Shown in pieces: positions 11,291 to 22,449 of a stretch of 64,000 nt of DNA (its first letter is position 1; every line of letters begins with the position of its first letter). Where the stretch lies: positions 62,001 to 126,000 of the forward strand of contig CADCXA010000001.1 of the NCBI GenBank assembly GCA_902806565.1. Direction: 5' to 3'. Both the position numbers and the translations under genes were made by a program. The DNA comes from Hypoxylon rubiginosum. Its lineage: Eukaryota; Ascomycota; Sordariomycetes; Xylariales; Hypoxylaceae. A model generated the notes under the pieces. It did not search any database, had not been told where the DNA came from, and was given only the letters and a program-made list of their open reading frames with translations.

Positions 11291-12879
11291 CAATTGCGGA
11301 CCTCGGTGTCGGTGTCGGTGTCGGCGTGGGAGATGTTATAGTTGAAGGGGCTAATAAGGCAAGGTGGATAGATTTGACGCGGAACGTGAAACACGATAGT
11401 CGTTGCCATTGAGGACTGCAGTAGTTAGCATGTGAAACGTGAAGAAGAGGAAAATAACGTACCTATGATGACGCCTTCCCGTACTCTTCGATCCAATCCT
11501 TCGATCCAATCTCCGCAGCCCATCTCTCCACAGGGCCCCCCCAAGTCCCCATCCACGCTCCACCGTCTATCTCTATATGGGGGAGAAGGGGGGGGGTTCG
11601 GAGTCGTGTAACTCATCAGGCTATTGGCAATAGGTCGAGCATCGGACGATGGGCTCAGAATTGGACTGATAGTTTCGTATGCTAGACGATTGATTCAGCT
11701 GTTAGTAGAAATACCAAATCATTCAATAGTTAGAAATCAATGAAAATCTTACCGACTCCATCTCTTACAGACCCACCTACCTACGCTGGTTGAAGTCGTA
11801 ATTGTTAGCGTGACTTGCCGCGAGGCACCTCGCCTTGTGGAATAGTGAGACTGGCGGAAGCAGTATGTGAGAACTGCAGTATGAGAGGAAGCGGAAGGAT
11901 ACGAGAAGGATAATAAGGCTGTGATGATAGATGATGATGTCTCGATTACTAGAGAGAATTGAAAGTGGTTCGAAGAGGTAGTTTAAAGAAGTGATTCGGA
12001 GAGAGTATGGGAGAAGAAAGTATAGTATGCGTGAATTCTTTAAGGTTCTACACCTAAAGGCCGAGTGCCTGCATATTAGGTACATAGGTATGTAGGTAGT
12101 CACGAACGATTCAACTAGCAAAGTTTGCAGATGCCACCAGGTACATGTACCTACCAAATGTGATAGAAACCTATGTAGGTAGCGAGAGTAGGTAGCAACT
12201 ACAGCAACAAAGCTAAATTCCATTATTGCCATCACCACCCAAGAACTAGCCCTAATAATCATGATACTTGGGCCTTTCTTGAGACATTCCAATCATCTAC
12301 CGGGCGCAATGGCATATCTTCAGCCTAGACAATTCTATCCAATTATCCAACAAGCCCGACGAATCCTCATTTCAGAAGTCCAAGAGCCAGACTAGATCAG
12401 GCAGTAAGACAGAGTTCGAAATACGGAGGGTTAATTGGTGAGCGGGCCTAGCAGGTCAAGGAAAGTGAGAAATCCCCATGGGATCGATTGAACGTGATGG
12501 GACTATTTAGAACAGATGCTAACGGATAATTTTAGGCCATTGAACGAGACGAGAAGGTCAAGGTACTCGCAGCGGTGTATGCGAACACCTTTCATACCGA
12601 GGAGAGCAAGATACTCACAGTGGTATATGCGAACACCTTGAAGCGAACACCTTGCATACCCGAACTCGAGACATTCGCTCAGCTGAGCAGACGACCAATC
12701 TGAGATTGTCTGCACGTCCCTGTCATATTTCCACGAAAGCCTCCCACCTCCGATTGTAAGTCATCCTTCGTAACCCCGTTCCCGGTCCCCTTAATATCCC
12801 TATGCCCATTCCCCCAAGTCGCATACTTGCTAATCGATATCCCAGTCAGCCTCGCCAAGTAAGGTGAAAACCGGATTTT

Positions 12880-12975
12880 GCTCGCCGCCGGATTCAAACC
12901 GAACAATTTAACGAGAAACACTCCAACCACTGGACTACTGCGCTAAGCTCGACCATATAACATACGACAACCGCT
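12880..12975 (-). other. Second tRNA-like sequence
   Basis: On the minus strand TAGTCCAGTGG resembles an A box and CGGTTTGAATCCGG resembles a T-arm/B box, at tRNA-like spacing. The remaining arms do not fold convincingly. This is probably a tRNA pseudogene or tRNA-derived repeat. Confidence 0.35.
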
Positions 12976-13567
12976 GTATCTCGCGTAGGTCCGTTTACTG
13001 GAGTAGCCCAAGTCCCGCACAGTAACCGTGCCCAAGAGCAGCGAATTGCCGAGCAACAGAGCAGAACACTTCTATCACTCAGCTCTCGAGCTTGCCGCGT
13101 CTCATACAACTGGGAGGTTTGATGGCCTTAACGTCGTTAAAATCTATCAATCGATCAACTCGTACCCCAAGAGCTGCGAGCCGAGGCCGAGAAACTTCTC
13201 GATCTATACCTGGACGATACGGTCGGCTGCGAAATTGTGATGGGGGACTGGTATAATACACTTGTTGTCATTCTCGCGAGAAAGTGCTAGATCTAGGGCC
13301 TGTAGTTAATGTAGCTAGATATTAAACATGTAAACCATCTACGTGTGTTTAATCCAGCCTCGGTCTGCAGCATCTTCGAGCCGTACTTCCATATCCCGTA
13401 GGAACAATTAGATCTAACGCATTCGATGCGATGCCAGTGCTTCTCAACAGAACTATTGTTCTACCCAGGCAGCAAGGACTAACCTGGGACCATGATACAC
13501 ATCAAGTGTGTGAGCCCTCGCACCTCGCCCCCTTTTTATCCGGACGGGCAGATTAAACGATCATCCT

Positions 13568-13660
13568 GTCGCGAAACCAACCATGCGATACGGAAAACAG
13601 CTATGTTGTTGCACGAAGAGATGTGAAATTAACGGGCTACTAAGCACCGTGTATATGGAA
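13568..13660 (+). mobile_element. 5' fragment of LTR family L
   Basis: TGTCGCGAAACCA..., the internal block GTTGTTGCACGAAG and GGGCTACTAAG align with the first 90 bp of the LTR at 36045-36342. Similarity fades after about 13660 and no 3' end is recognised. Confidence 0.55.
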
Positions 13661-14084
13661 ACCCCATACAAAAGTCAATCGGCCTTAACACCACACTAAC
13701 GGTGGGTACGAAAAAAAGATGTAGAGGGGAAGTTGAGGCGTTCGGGAGAGGAAGTCGTATCAGAGCTTTTTGAGGCAGGATAAAATGGGAGCGACAGCAG
13801 CGTCATGATGGTTCGTCTTCCGATGGTCGGGGGGTTGTCAGGATCCCAGTTCGTCGCATAAAAGAGACTTTTTGACATGTGACATTACAAGAATCTAATA
13901 AAACCTAGTGCTCGTGTGAATCAGGATATTCTCGACTATCGAACAGGCGAGTAAGGTCTTTAGGACCATTAAGTAGACTGTATGGATTCTCACGACACAA
14001 CTACTCAGTTAAAATGCTTTATGGACTACAACGAAATCAAGTATCTACTAGAGTGTTCCCAAGAAAATTAAGTCACGGTCATAG

Positions 14085-14165
14085 TTAGTCACAATCACAG
14101 AGGGAACAGGTTTCATGCGGATAGACGACCTCTAGTATCAATTCGTCAACTATCTATCCATCTAT
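14085..14165. repeat. Duplicated 3' flank of the zinc-knuckle genes (copy 2)
   Basis: Partner of 3885-3975: TTTCATGCGGATAGAC followed by CAACTATCTATCC. It lies about 200 bp beyond the stop codon of zinc-knuckle paralogue 2, comparable to copy 1. Confidence 0.6.
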
Positions 14166-14357
14166 CCGTCCATCAGACCTCACATATCAGAGTCTCTCCC
14201 TCTTCTCATCAAGAGGGCGGCTGTGGCCGTTACTAAACGTACTCCCCCGGGTCCGAGAAGTCCATCTCGCCTGGAGATCAAGGCACACTCCTGCATCAAT
14301 GTTGGCCTCCTCTTCCGCGACGTGTGGCTGTTCCTGCGGCTCCTCCTGCAGCTGAGG

Positions 14358-15599
14358 TTACTCGTAGGACTGCTGAAGATGCTGCTGCTGCTGTCTTCCA
14401 GGCGGTTGGTAGCCCTGATCTGGCAGGACGCTAATCGCTTCCCAGGTTTCCGTAGCCGGATCCTTTATCAGGATCTCTTCTTGGTCCGCGTCCGTAAGGC
14501 TGTAGTCCCAGTTGGCAAAGTGTCTGTAAGAAACCAACGCCATTCTATTACGGCTGATCGGACCGGGAGCATCGTGGTCAAACATCAGCGCCAGCCTGTT
14601 CCATCCTTGTCTCGACCTTAGCGGCTGCCGGCCTATGCGCTGGATTACTTCAACTTGGTACCGGATATCGTCGGTCAGCGGCGGTTGGACCCTGCAGGTG
14701 TCGATGGTGTGCCGCATGGTGTTGCAACGGTAGCAACCAGGGATGTCACCCGAAGGATGCCATGCCGAAACACAGTCCCTGAGGAGGTGATCGGTACGAT
14801 GGCAGTTCGCACAGGCCAGGACGATCGGTTGCACGGGCGAAGGCTGCGAGGATGACTCTTCCACTCGCGGCGGTCTCGCTTCTCGAGGCTGTCTGTGCGT
14901 TCCTCTGAGGGAGTCGTACCCGGTGATGCGGCGGTCTCGTCTCTCGGCTTCGCGTCTGCGCTGTTCGCTTCGTCGTCTGTGATTGACGACGAATTCGACA
15001 GTGTCATCATCGCCTATGTTCCCGGCGATCTGGTACGAAGCCTCAAGGTAGGCTGCACGGCCTTGGACGGAACCCCCGACGGTGCTGGAATTCATACGCC
15101 TGACTTCGTTATGCATAGGTCGAGAGTTTTCGTCTTCGGGGTTTATCCGACCGGTAGTCTCAAAGGTGACGCTGGCATTCCCGCTTGTCCACAAGATACC
15201 AGGAACTCGGCTACTTGGTGCTGTGGATCTCAAAACGGTCACGCCTTGGGGTCTTCGCCGCGATTGGATGTTAGAGGGCATTGACGCGTTGCGAAGTCGG
15301 GTACGAGAGCCTGCGTCGCGCCGCGACCTCGAGGGTGCGGGCGGTTGGTTCTCGCGGCGGGCGTTGCTCCAATGGCTTCGGCCTAGTGCTTCTGCGGCGG
15401 TCGGTGTCATTTGTCCACGACCACTACGAGACGCGTGAGCGCGCGGGAGAGATGGGATCTCGCCATGCTGCTGCTCTTGCGGCTGTAGTGTGTTGGTGGT
15501 GTTGGATGACATCTCGACCTGCGGCGCAGGTACTTGTGCATCATGCATGGTAGTGTCGACGGCAGCCTGGTCGGCGTCTGCAGTGTTCTCTGCATTCAT
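14358..15599 (-). CDS. Double CCHC zinc-knuckle protein, paralogue 2
   Basis: 413 residues from the ATG at 15597-15599 (MNAENTADAD...). The open frame extends upstream, but that part is low-complexity and does not match paralogue 1. Both knuckles are intact: CANCHRTDHLLRDC at about 263-276 and CYRCNTMRHTIDTC at about 289-302, joined by the SGDIPG linker as in paralogue 1. Upstream of the knuckles is an Arg-rich region (about 205-240); downstream are the conserved PLRSRQGWNRLALMF and GPISR blocks and a short Q tail. The role is presumably nucleic-acid binding, with no direct evidence. The 5' and 3' flanks are also duplicated from the 4-6 kb copy. An integrase-type transposon lies directly upstream, beyond 16430. 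Confidence 0.75.
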   Translation of the reverse strand: MNAENTADADQAAVDTTMHDAQVPAPQVEMSSNTTNTLQPQEQQHGEIPSLPRAHASRSGRGQMTPTAAEALGRSHWSNARRENQPPAPSRSRRDAGSRTRLRNASMPSNIQSRRRPQGVTVLRSTAPSSRVPGILWTSGNASVTFETTGRINPEDENSRPMHNEVRRMNSSTVGGSVQGRAAYLEASYQIAGNIGDDDTVEFVVNHRRRSEQRRREAERRDRRITGYDSLRGTHRQPREARPPRVEESSSQPSPVQPIVLACANCHRTDHLLRDCVSAWHPSGDIPGCYRCNTMRHTIDTCRVQPPLTDDIRYQVEVIQRIGRQPLRSRQGWNRLALMFDHDAPGPISRNRMALVSYRHFANWDYSLTDADQEEILIKDPATETWEAISVLPDQGYQPPGRQQQQHLQQSYE

Positions 15600-16435
15600 G
15601 TTGTCGATTTGTTGGTGTATTGCGCGAACAAAGACAATGTGGTAGAAAGTAGGTTGCAGGAAATGATGATATTGAGAAGAAGAAACGAAAAAAGAAAAAA
15701 GAAAAAAAAAAGAGGAAAAGAATCTAAGTTGGAGGGGCAGGGTGGTCTTGAATGTTTTTTTTAATGTGCGCGCACGGATCATCAGAGTATTGGTACCTGG
15801 CCGTCGCTCAGGTAATAGAACGTGGATTAGGTATCTCGGTAGGTATGTAGGGGTACCTGGGTAGCAAACGAGCACCGCTAGAAGCAGCAATTTTCGCCTA
15901 GGTAACCCGGTACATAGCAGACAACGTGATCTAGACTGCGCCTAGGTATGTCCCTTTTCAGGCCCAATCCAGCTATTTCTACTGCTAATAGTCCTCAATT
16001 TGATTTTACTAACGCAAACAACTCGTCCCACCCTATCAAACACATTCCTGGTGCTTTAAGATAACGAATTGCGGTTGTAATATCCATGATAACATCTACT
16101 CAAGTATCTAGCTACGAGGTTACTGGTTTGTCGAGACACTGCGCTTTAGATGGGATTTATATGGTTGTTTCTTGATCTTATGCCTAATTTCATCATTGAT
16201 TATTTACCCTCAGCTATTATTTATCGCGATATAAATTATGTCTATTGCAAGTGATGGTGGCCTAGCTAAGTACCAAGGTAGCTTGTATCGAATTTATGAT
16301 CTATACCTTTGAGAAAATAATATTTACAACGTCTGGGTATGAGTTTTGAGGCTCTGCTTATTTGTGGTTCCGAGGCTCTTCTGATTTGAGGCTCTGTGGA
16401 TTTGAGGCTCTGCGGGACTTAGCGAGGCTTGGTGC
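15600..16435. promoter_or_regulatory. Upstream region of zinc-knuckle paralogue 2
   Basis: Shares blocks with 5781-6500. Four GAGGCTCT words at 16351-16420 correspond to those at 6430-6475. An A-rich tract at 15690-15720 lies in the presumed 5' leader. No other gene is seen. Confidence 0.45.
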
Positions 16436-16439
16436 GGTT

Positions 16440-16525
16440 GACCGTTCGTACATCTTAGCCAAAATCGAAAAATTAAATTTAAAAAATACCATAAAAGGAA
16501 AAGCGTCGCACAGCCACATATATGC
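16440..16525 (+). repeat. Dispersed repeat with U2-like core word, copy 1
   Basis: A 37-bp block (TTGACCGTTCGTACATCTTA and the adjoining GCCAAAATCGAAAAA) and a downstream GCACAGCCACA word recur in reverse orientation at about 51290-51375. It lies just upstream of the transposase start, so it may be the terminal or leader part of that transposon, with the other copy a remnant or MITE-like derivative. Confidence 0.55.
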
Positions 16526-16662
16526 TATATTAAAAAAGTACTTTATGGATAAGGAAATAAAATTATTATATAAACCGATATTTATTATCATTATCAGCTA
16601 TAATTTCCCATCTAGAACTTTTTTAATATTTTCAATTGCTATCAAACGAGGTTTCAATCATT

Positions 16663-18335
16663 ATGGGAAGAAAGCCTATTGATTTCGAGCCTTTCAGGGA
16701 CGATATTACTACTTGGTTTTCTATAGGCCTTACTAGCAACGATATTCTAGCTAGGTTTGAGACGAAATTCCATTGGAGACCTGCCGAAAGAACTTTCACC
16801 CGTGTACTTAAGCAATGGGGGCTTCAAAGACAGGCTCGTATACGGCGTCCTGGGGCGCTATCAGAAGTGGAAGAACAGATCCTGACTTTATATTCTGAAT
16901 TTCGCACTTCTGATCCTGAGCTGTTGGTAATGTTACGCCGAAGAGGGTTTGATATAACCCGAAGACAGCTTCAAGAAACGCGGCTAAAGCATGGTCTCAA
17001 GTATCGTCAACAAACACTTGCCGATAAACAGCAACAAATGGATTCCTTGCGAGACGCCATGGCAGAAGAATTCTCCAAATCTGGGCGCTTCGGCGAGCTC
17101 GGCCGACAGTATGTTCACGATAATCTAGTAGATGAGAATGGGAACCCCTTTCCCCGGTTTGTCTAAGAATCATTGCTGCTATGTAGACCCTCTTTGTACG
17201 CTAACATATAATAGGAGAGCGGTGATGGAAGTCTACAGAGAATTCTTTCCTGGTGCAGCCATTCGTCGCCAGTGGCATTCGCAAAAAAAAAGAGGCGAAT
17301 TTATTTGTGGCGGACCGAATCAGATTTGGTGTATCGATGGTCACGATAAGCTTTCTCGATGGGGAATTCATATATACGCAGGGATAGACGCATTTTCGAG
17401 GTATCTGATCTGGCACCACGTCGGTTGGTTTGGAAGTACGGCGATTTCTACCCTAATCCAGTATCTCCGCGTGGTACACACTTTAGGCTATGTGCCTCAT
17501 GTGATTCGAGCAGATAGAGGCAAAGAAGTGCCTCTGCTTTCCGCTGCTCATTGGACTCTCGTACGGGCTGTGTATACTAATGCAGATGGGTCTGCCATGA
17601 GGCTTGGCGATTGCGTCCATTACGGCCGCAGCGTAGATAACATTCGGATCGAAGGGTGGTGGGCACAGCTGCAGACCTCTTGCTTGCTGCGTTGGAGGGT
17701 ACGTTCGTACCCAAATATAAGAGAGGCATGATCAGGTGCTAATATGTTCCCAGACTTTATTCATACGACTGGAGGATCAGAGGTTTTGGATACTACATGA
17801 CCTCGCTTCTGAGATTGCTCTTCTCGCGGTATATATGCCAGTCATACGAAAAGCGGTTGAGGATTACGTTTCGCTTTGGAATCATCATAAGATCCGCCCT
17901 CAACGTAGGGCAAATAACATACCAGGGCGCCCGATCGAGAATTACTATTACCCCAACCCAGACATCGCCGAACAATACGGCCTTGCCGTCGATGTCAACA
18001 TTCTTGCCGATATCGAGGCAGTGGTCGCCAGTGACGATATTGATAGATACCTTCCTGAGGACACCTTGTTATGGTGTGAAAACTTTCTTACAGGCGTTGG
18101 GTTAGATCGTGAGACGGAGGATAGCCACGAAGAGCCATTCGTCAATGCTTATCTCGGGCTTCGAGAGGCAATTCAGGCGGAGCTGGACGATGGAAATCGC
18201 CTTGGCCTATCGCTGGCTCCAAAACCTCCGACAGGTGGTTTGGCGGAGGTTGCACGGAGACTAGCACAGCTTCCAGGACAGAATCTTCCAGAGGATCTAG
18301 CGGCAGTTTTAGGAGAATTGGAAGGGGATGAATGA
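16663..18335 (+). CDS. Integrase-core (DDE) transposase, intact, three exons
   Basis: Model join(16663..17156, 17215..17698, 17754..18335), 519 residues. The introns are 58 and 55 bp. Intron 1 has GTTTGT as donor and GCTAACATATAATAG at its 3' end; intron 2 has GTACGT and GCTAATATGTTCCCAG. Both keep the frame. The N-terminus (about 1-130) has helix-turn-helix-like blocks (WRPAERTFTRVLKQWGLQR; FDITRRQLQETRLKHGL). The central rve-type fold carries a DDE triad: Asp in WCIDGHDKL, Asp in IRADRGKE and Glu in NIRIEGWWAQL. It resembles the integrase core domain found in many fungal and animal hypothetical proteins. It should catalyse DNA strand transfer in the nucleus. No clear terminal inverted repeat or target duplication was found by eye. 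The intact frame suggests recent activity or domestication. Confidence 0.75.
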
Positions 18336-18504
18336 GAAAAGGGGGGTTGTAGCGTACCTAGGTGGGTACCTAGGTACTCGAGGAACTTATGGATAAAACC
18401 TACCTACCTATAAATGACCGCAAGGTTATACGCTAGACTGGCTATAAATTAGGGGAACTCAATGCTAAAATCGCTATAAATGTGAAAGCGCCTTGCCCTT
18501 TATG
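18336..18504. other. Transposase 3' flank
   Basis: Contains a TACCTAGGT cluster at 18355-18375 and no coding sequence. The right end of the integrase-type transposon may lie here but cannot be fixed by eye. Confidence 0.4.
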
Positions 18505-18585
18505 AAGCCTATGTTCAACCCCGGTTAAGCCTATGTTCAACCCTGGTTAAGCCTATGTTCAACCCCGGTTAAGCCTATGCTCAAC
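18505..18585 (+). repeat. Tandem array of a 22-bp unit (left arm of element A)
   Basis: Three to four copies of the unit AAGCCTATGTTCAACCCCGG plus TT, slightly diverged. It is inverted relative to the 11-bp array at 18915-19097, which contains GGTTGAACATAGG. Confidence 0.85.
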
Positions 18586-18914
18586 CTTTATATTCGGCCT
18601 TTATTAAACCTACCTAAGTACCTTAGTGGAGATATAGCACTTGCAGCACTTGTAATCCCCTAAAGCCCTTATAACCACCTGGAATCTTTAAGCCCACTAA
18701 TTAATCCTATTAATTCTCAGCACCTGTAGCCACCTAAAGCACCTGAAACCTACCAAATATTAATAAACTAACAGCACTACTAGCAGCACACTATAATATA
18801 GAAAATTAATTTAAGGAATAATATAGCAGTTAATTTTAAGGTTTAGCGCGCTGATAAATTTATAAATGAACATAGTATATTTTGTTCCTACCTACCTACC
18901 TAAGGTAAGCAAAG
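18586..18914. other. AT-rich spacer inside element A, no gene
   Basis: Contains CACCTG/CACTTG-rich words (for example GCACCTGTAGCCACCTAAAG) and AT-rich sequence. No reading frame or motif is seen. Confidence 0.4.
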
Positions 18915-19097
18915 GCATAAGTTGAACATAGGTTGGGCATAGGTTGGGCATAGGTTGAACATAGGTTGGGCATAGGTTGAACATAGGTTGGGCATAGGTT
19001 GGGCATAGGTTGAACATAGGTTGGGCATAGGTTGAACATAGGTTGGGCATAGGTTGGGCATAGGTTGAATATAGGTTGAATATAAATTGAACATAGG
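18915..19097 (+). repeat. 11-bp tandem repeat array (element A)
   Basis: About sixteen units alternating GGTTGGGCATA and GGTTGAACATA, ending in AATTGAACATAGGCGG. The units pair with the inverted array at 21785-21930, whose reverse complement reads CGTAGGCTGGGCGTAGGC. The differences are largely transitions. Confidence 0.9.
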
Positions 19098-19328
19098 CGG
19101 TTATCGCCATTAGCTTGTCGTCTCCCCCCGAGCTTTTATACCATCGAACCTTAGATCTTGTAAACGAGCGTTAATAGATTCAAATGAAAGCTGAGACAAG
19201 GGAAGCCAGTACTAATTCGTAGCTATTATAATAATATATAAACTTACATTTAATAGGGACTTAACATATGTTTAATAGAGAGTAAATAGGGGTTGAGCAA
19301 ATGTTAAATAGGGGCTGCATAGATGATC

Positions 19329-21010
19329 TTAATATTTTCCTTGGTTCCGCAGGGGATATCTACCCTCGCCAGGAGCGCTTTGAGCGTTCATCTTCGCCTG
19401 GTTCCTAGTTGTACGCCTTTTACCACGAGGTCCTGGTAAACTAGTCCTTTTCTTCTCAGGCTGTTGTCGAGCAGTTGCGCCTCGTCTCAGTCGCTGCATA
19501 GTGCCTACTGGACTATCTTCCTTGCCACCATTGGACTTATCATCTTCGACAATCCCATCCCCCGTACCATCAGCAGCTCCAGCCGGGGAGACGTCTGTGA
19601 AACAGCCATTGTCGCCATTATTTTCAGTTTGGTCATTTACGACGTTGTTTGGAGGCTCTGATAAAGGCGACGAATCCCTGCTTGAGCCCTCGTTGTTACG
19701 CCCCAACTCATCATGAGGTTCATTAAGCTCATTAAAGTTAGCCGATTCTCGAGGCGGCGATGATAGCGGATTGACAAGGTTGTTGTTGGCTTCAAATTCA
19801 TCATTGCTCAGCTGGTGGTCGCTGAGCGGCATCTCAACATGGGTTGGAGCTGGGTCCCGTGGATAGGGGGGAGGGTTTGCTATGCGAGGAAGATTAGAAG
19901 CATTACTGGATTCAGACACACGAAAATCATGGTCAATCGATGTCCCTGGCTGGTTCGTTAGCTCGGCCGGATTGACCCCTGACGAGCCACTGCTTGACGC
20001 CTGTTGAGCCTGGGTGTGAAGTGCCGAAGCCTGAGCAGGTAGCACCATGATTTCCTCCACCTTTACTTCCTCTTCGTCGTCCCTAAGGTGCCGGGCTAAT
20101 CGACCCTTTTTCGCCTTATGACTGACCGGCGTGCCGCCCTTGATTTATTCACGTAAGCCATTGTAAAGTTTCATAAGGGATTAAGCTTACCTGCCGATGA
20201 AATTGCTCTCCCCAGCGAGCTGCAAAGTTGGCATCCCATTGTCTAACAGATTAGCTTATAAAGTTATGAATCAACAGAGCGGTGAACCTACGCTCTTGCT
20301 TCATACTGATCTGCGATCGGGCCAATCTTTGCAATCTTAGGGTCAGCCGGGCCGTATCTAAATTCACAATGGTTAATTCAGCTAAACCTAGGCCCACTGA
20401 TCGAAAGTAGTACCAGCCGCGACCGAACACGGGTTTAAGATAGTAAAAAATGATGGGATATATACCTACCCTGGCTCGTTAACAAACTCCGCCTCTCGCC
20501 AAGCTCCTGTGAGCACAAATCGACGCATTACGCTATAAAATCAAGTTAGCATAGCATTCCCTGGTAATGTAGCCCAGTACCTTACATACTTCCAGTAGCA
20601 GCTTCCTGTGGGTTGATAGATCTCGCGGTGGGGGACTTGACCGCCCCAATATGAAAGTTGCGTTGATGTCGCCAATACTGATATGTTATTATAAATGAAG
20701 TTTACTGGAGCTAATCGTTATACATACGCTCTCACTCTTCTCAAAGCAAACTCCACACATGATACCAGATCTAGGTATAGTCTCAATCATACATCTGATA
20801 TCAATAAGTTACTAACAAGTGTCAGTGGGTATAGGCTTAATATACACGCCACCATTGAACTTGGAGACCAAAGCACGGGGGTTCGGTGAAACTGTGATTC
20901 TCAGCATGTCTATCATCACTTTGGCATAGTCCCAGACGTACCATCGTTCTGGGCCTTAGTCACACCATGAAGCCAACAACCATCCTCAACACGTTCCATC
21001 TGCCCTAAAT
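19329..21010 (-). pseudogene. Element A gene: decayed multi-exon member of an unrecognised family
   Basis: The last exon (about 19329-20135, stop at 19329) encodes an acidic, Ser/Pro-rich region ending in TTRNQAK...YPLRNQGKY. Upstream, separated by short introns, come blocks that match element B in order: ANFAARWGEQFHRQ (about 20190-20235), IADQYEARA (20298-20325), MRRFVLTGAWREAEFVNEPG (about 20475-20534), SPTARSINPQEAATGSM (about 20590-20650), SPNPRALVSKFNGG (about 20840-20890) and ERVEDGCWLHGVTK (about 20975). Between the last two blocks the frame shifts without a plausible intron, so this copy is probably dead. The gene lies between inverted repeat arrays and looks like the coding part of a mobile element. 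I do not recognise the family; a DNA-binding or element-encoded protein is only a guess. Confidence 0.55.
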
Positions 21011-21784
21011 AAAGAGTTAACTGGTATAAAGCAAAAGTTATATTATAAACTCGCCTGGAGGGACCTAACCATTGGAATTCTAATTAGGAATCGGGTTTAA
21101 TTCTATCAGTTGCAAATAATGACTAAATAGGGGCTTAACATGGGCTAAACATAGGTTTAATATGGGCTGGATATAGGTTAAGTAATGATTAAACAACAAT
21201 TTAACAATAGGGTAAGATACCATGGAAATATCCAAAGATGGGATGCAGATTCTAAGCAGCTAGAATAGCTGTGGCGTCTAGTAGACGGGTTAGCATTGCC
21301 TTTATAATTTATTGTTATTTGTTTACTTGCCAAAGGCAGGCGCCATGTTGGGGTTTCTTTACAAAATATTCTCTAAACCAAACTTATTAACAGCGGTTTA
21401 ATTGCCAATATTAATAGCCTCTATGCTTTACGCACATGTATAATATTAAAAAGGTCGTTAATATTGGTTTTATAAGCCCGACTATTAAGGAATGTGGTTG
21501 TAGAATTAAAAGATTTGGAGATTGGAATGCCCCCATTATGGTGAAATTTTTTGTTACGTATGGCGCGCGGGCCGCTGTTCACCCGTTATTCAGCCGTTGT
21601 GAAACGTACATGTATGTTCAGCCCCGGTATATATTTTCCATACCCTTATCTCTCTAGCACATTTATATGTATCAACTTCTATATCTATTTCCTTTATAAA
21701 TCACTTTGCTATGGGGACGATGTTATTCATAGTTAGAATATACTGTGGGAGCTCCAAGGCGAGAAGTGCAGCTTTGTGGGTATA
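21011..21784. other. Element A non-coding sequence
   Basis: Contains interspersed copies of a short motif (GGGCTTAACATGGG, GGGCTAAACATAGG, GGGCTGGATATAGG near 21130-21180), like the motif at 19255-19315. No convincing gene: the frames at 21436-21736 have no partner in element B. Confidence 0.45.
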
Positions 21785-21930
21785 TATTTACCCAGGTAGT
21801 CCACGCTTAGCCCACGCTCAGCCCTAACGCTCAGCCGACGCCTAGCCTACGCCTAGCCTACGCCCAGCCTACGCCCAGCCTACGCCTAGCCTACGCCCAG
21901 CCTACCTACGCTCAGCCTACGCTCAGCCTA
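21785..21930 (-). repeat. Tandem array, right arm of element A
   Basis: Roughly a dozen units of CCTACGCCCAG / CCTACGCTCAG type. The reverse complement resembles the 18915-19097 array with G/A and C/T transitions. It marks the right side of element A as an inverted subterminal array. Confidence 0.8.
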
Positions 21931-22449
21931 AATAAGGGCCTATTTACTTATTAAGTGCAATAGCCCGCACCATTTTATTGTTCGAATAGCTTCAATCTAG
22001 GATACTGCCTTTAAAATACCTAATAACAATATATAATAAGAGTATATATATATAAGTATAGAAGATCATATAGGGCGTATGGTATATTTTTATTGATTCT
22101 AATTGAAACGTGCAGAGTAACACTTGGTAACAGTAATTGCAGGCCCCGTCTTATACCCCAATTGAAGTAACTTATTTGGTAGCCACATAGTTAACAAGAA
22201 TCAAGCTATTAATGTATAACAAGAGAATATAATTTCTAATTAATATCGCTACGAATATATCCCACCATATTTCCAATCCTTATACCATTAGTATACCTAG
22301 CCATATTCCAATTCATACCACAGATAAAATGAAACGAAATGTTATATTTAATTGCAATGTCTAGTAGGAAGTTGCTTTCCTAATTGATAGAGAATATTAT
22401 GAATAAATTTGGTAGGTTCGAGCATAACCTGTCATATCAAATCATCTCC
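21931..22449. other. Intergenic AT-rich spacer
   Basis: No gene or repeat recognised. Short microsatellite TATATATATA near 22045. Confidence 0.4.

Larger units (their letters stand above)
10899..13567. other. Intergenic region with two tRNA-like relics, no protein gene recognised
   Basis: The minus-strand frames at 11351-11616 and 11777-12292 have no motifs and lie in repetitive, purine-biased sequence. I do not support them as genes. TACCTA/TAGGTA words cluster at 12080-12190. Two B-box-like sequences are listed separately. Confidence 0.4.

Noticed and set aside
11351..12292. Minus-strand frames including a 171-codon one with hydrophobic stretches
   Set aside because: Sequence is dominated by purine-biased and TAGGTA-type repeats; hydrophobicity follows base composition; no splice or start context.
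16440..16530. U2 snRNA gene
   Set aside because: Only 13 nt match; the branch-recognition and Sm-site regions are absent.
18892..19110. Frames of 64-72 codons reading NLCPTYAQPMF repeats
   Set aside because: They are translations of the 11-bp tandem array, not a gene.
18505..21930. CRISPR-like array reading of the short repeats
   Set aside because: Repeat units abut without unique spacers and the genome is eukaryotic.
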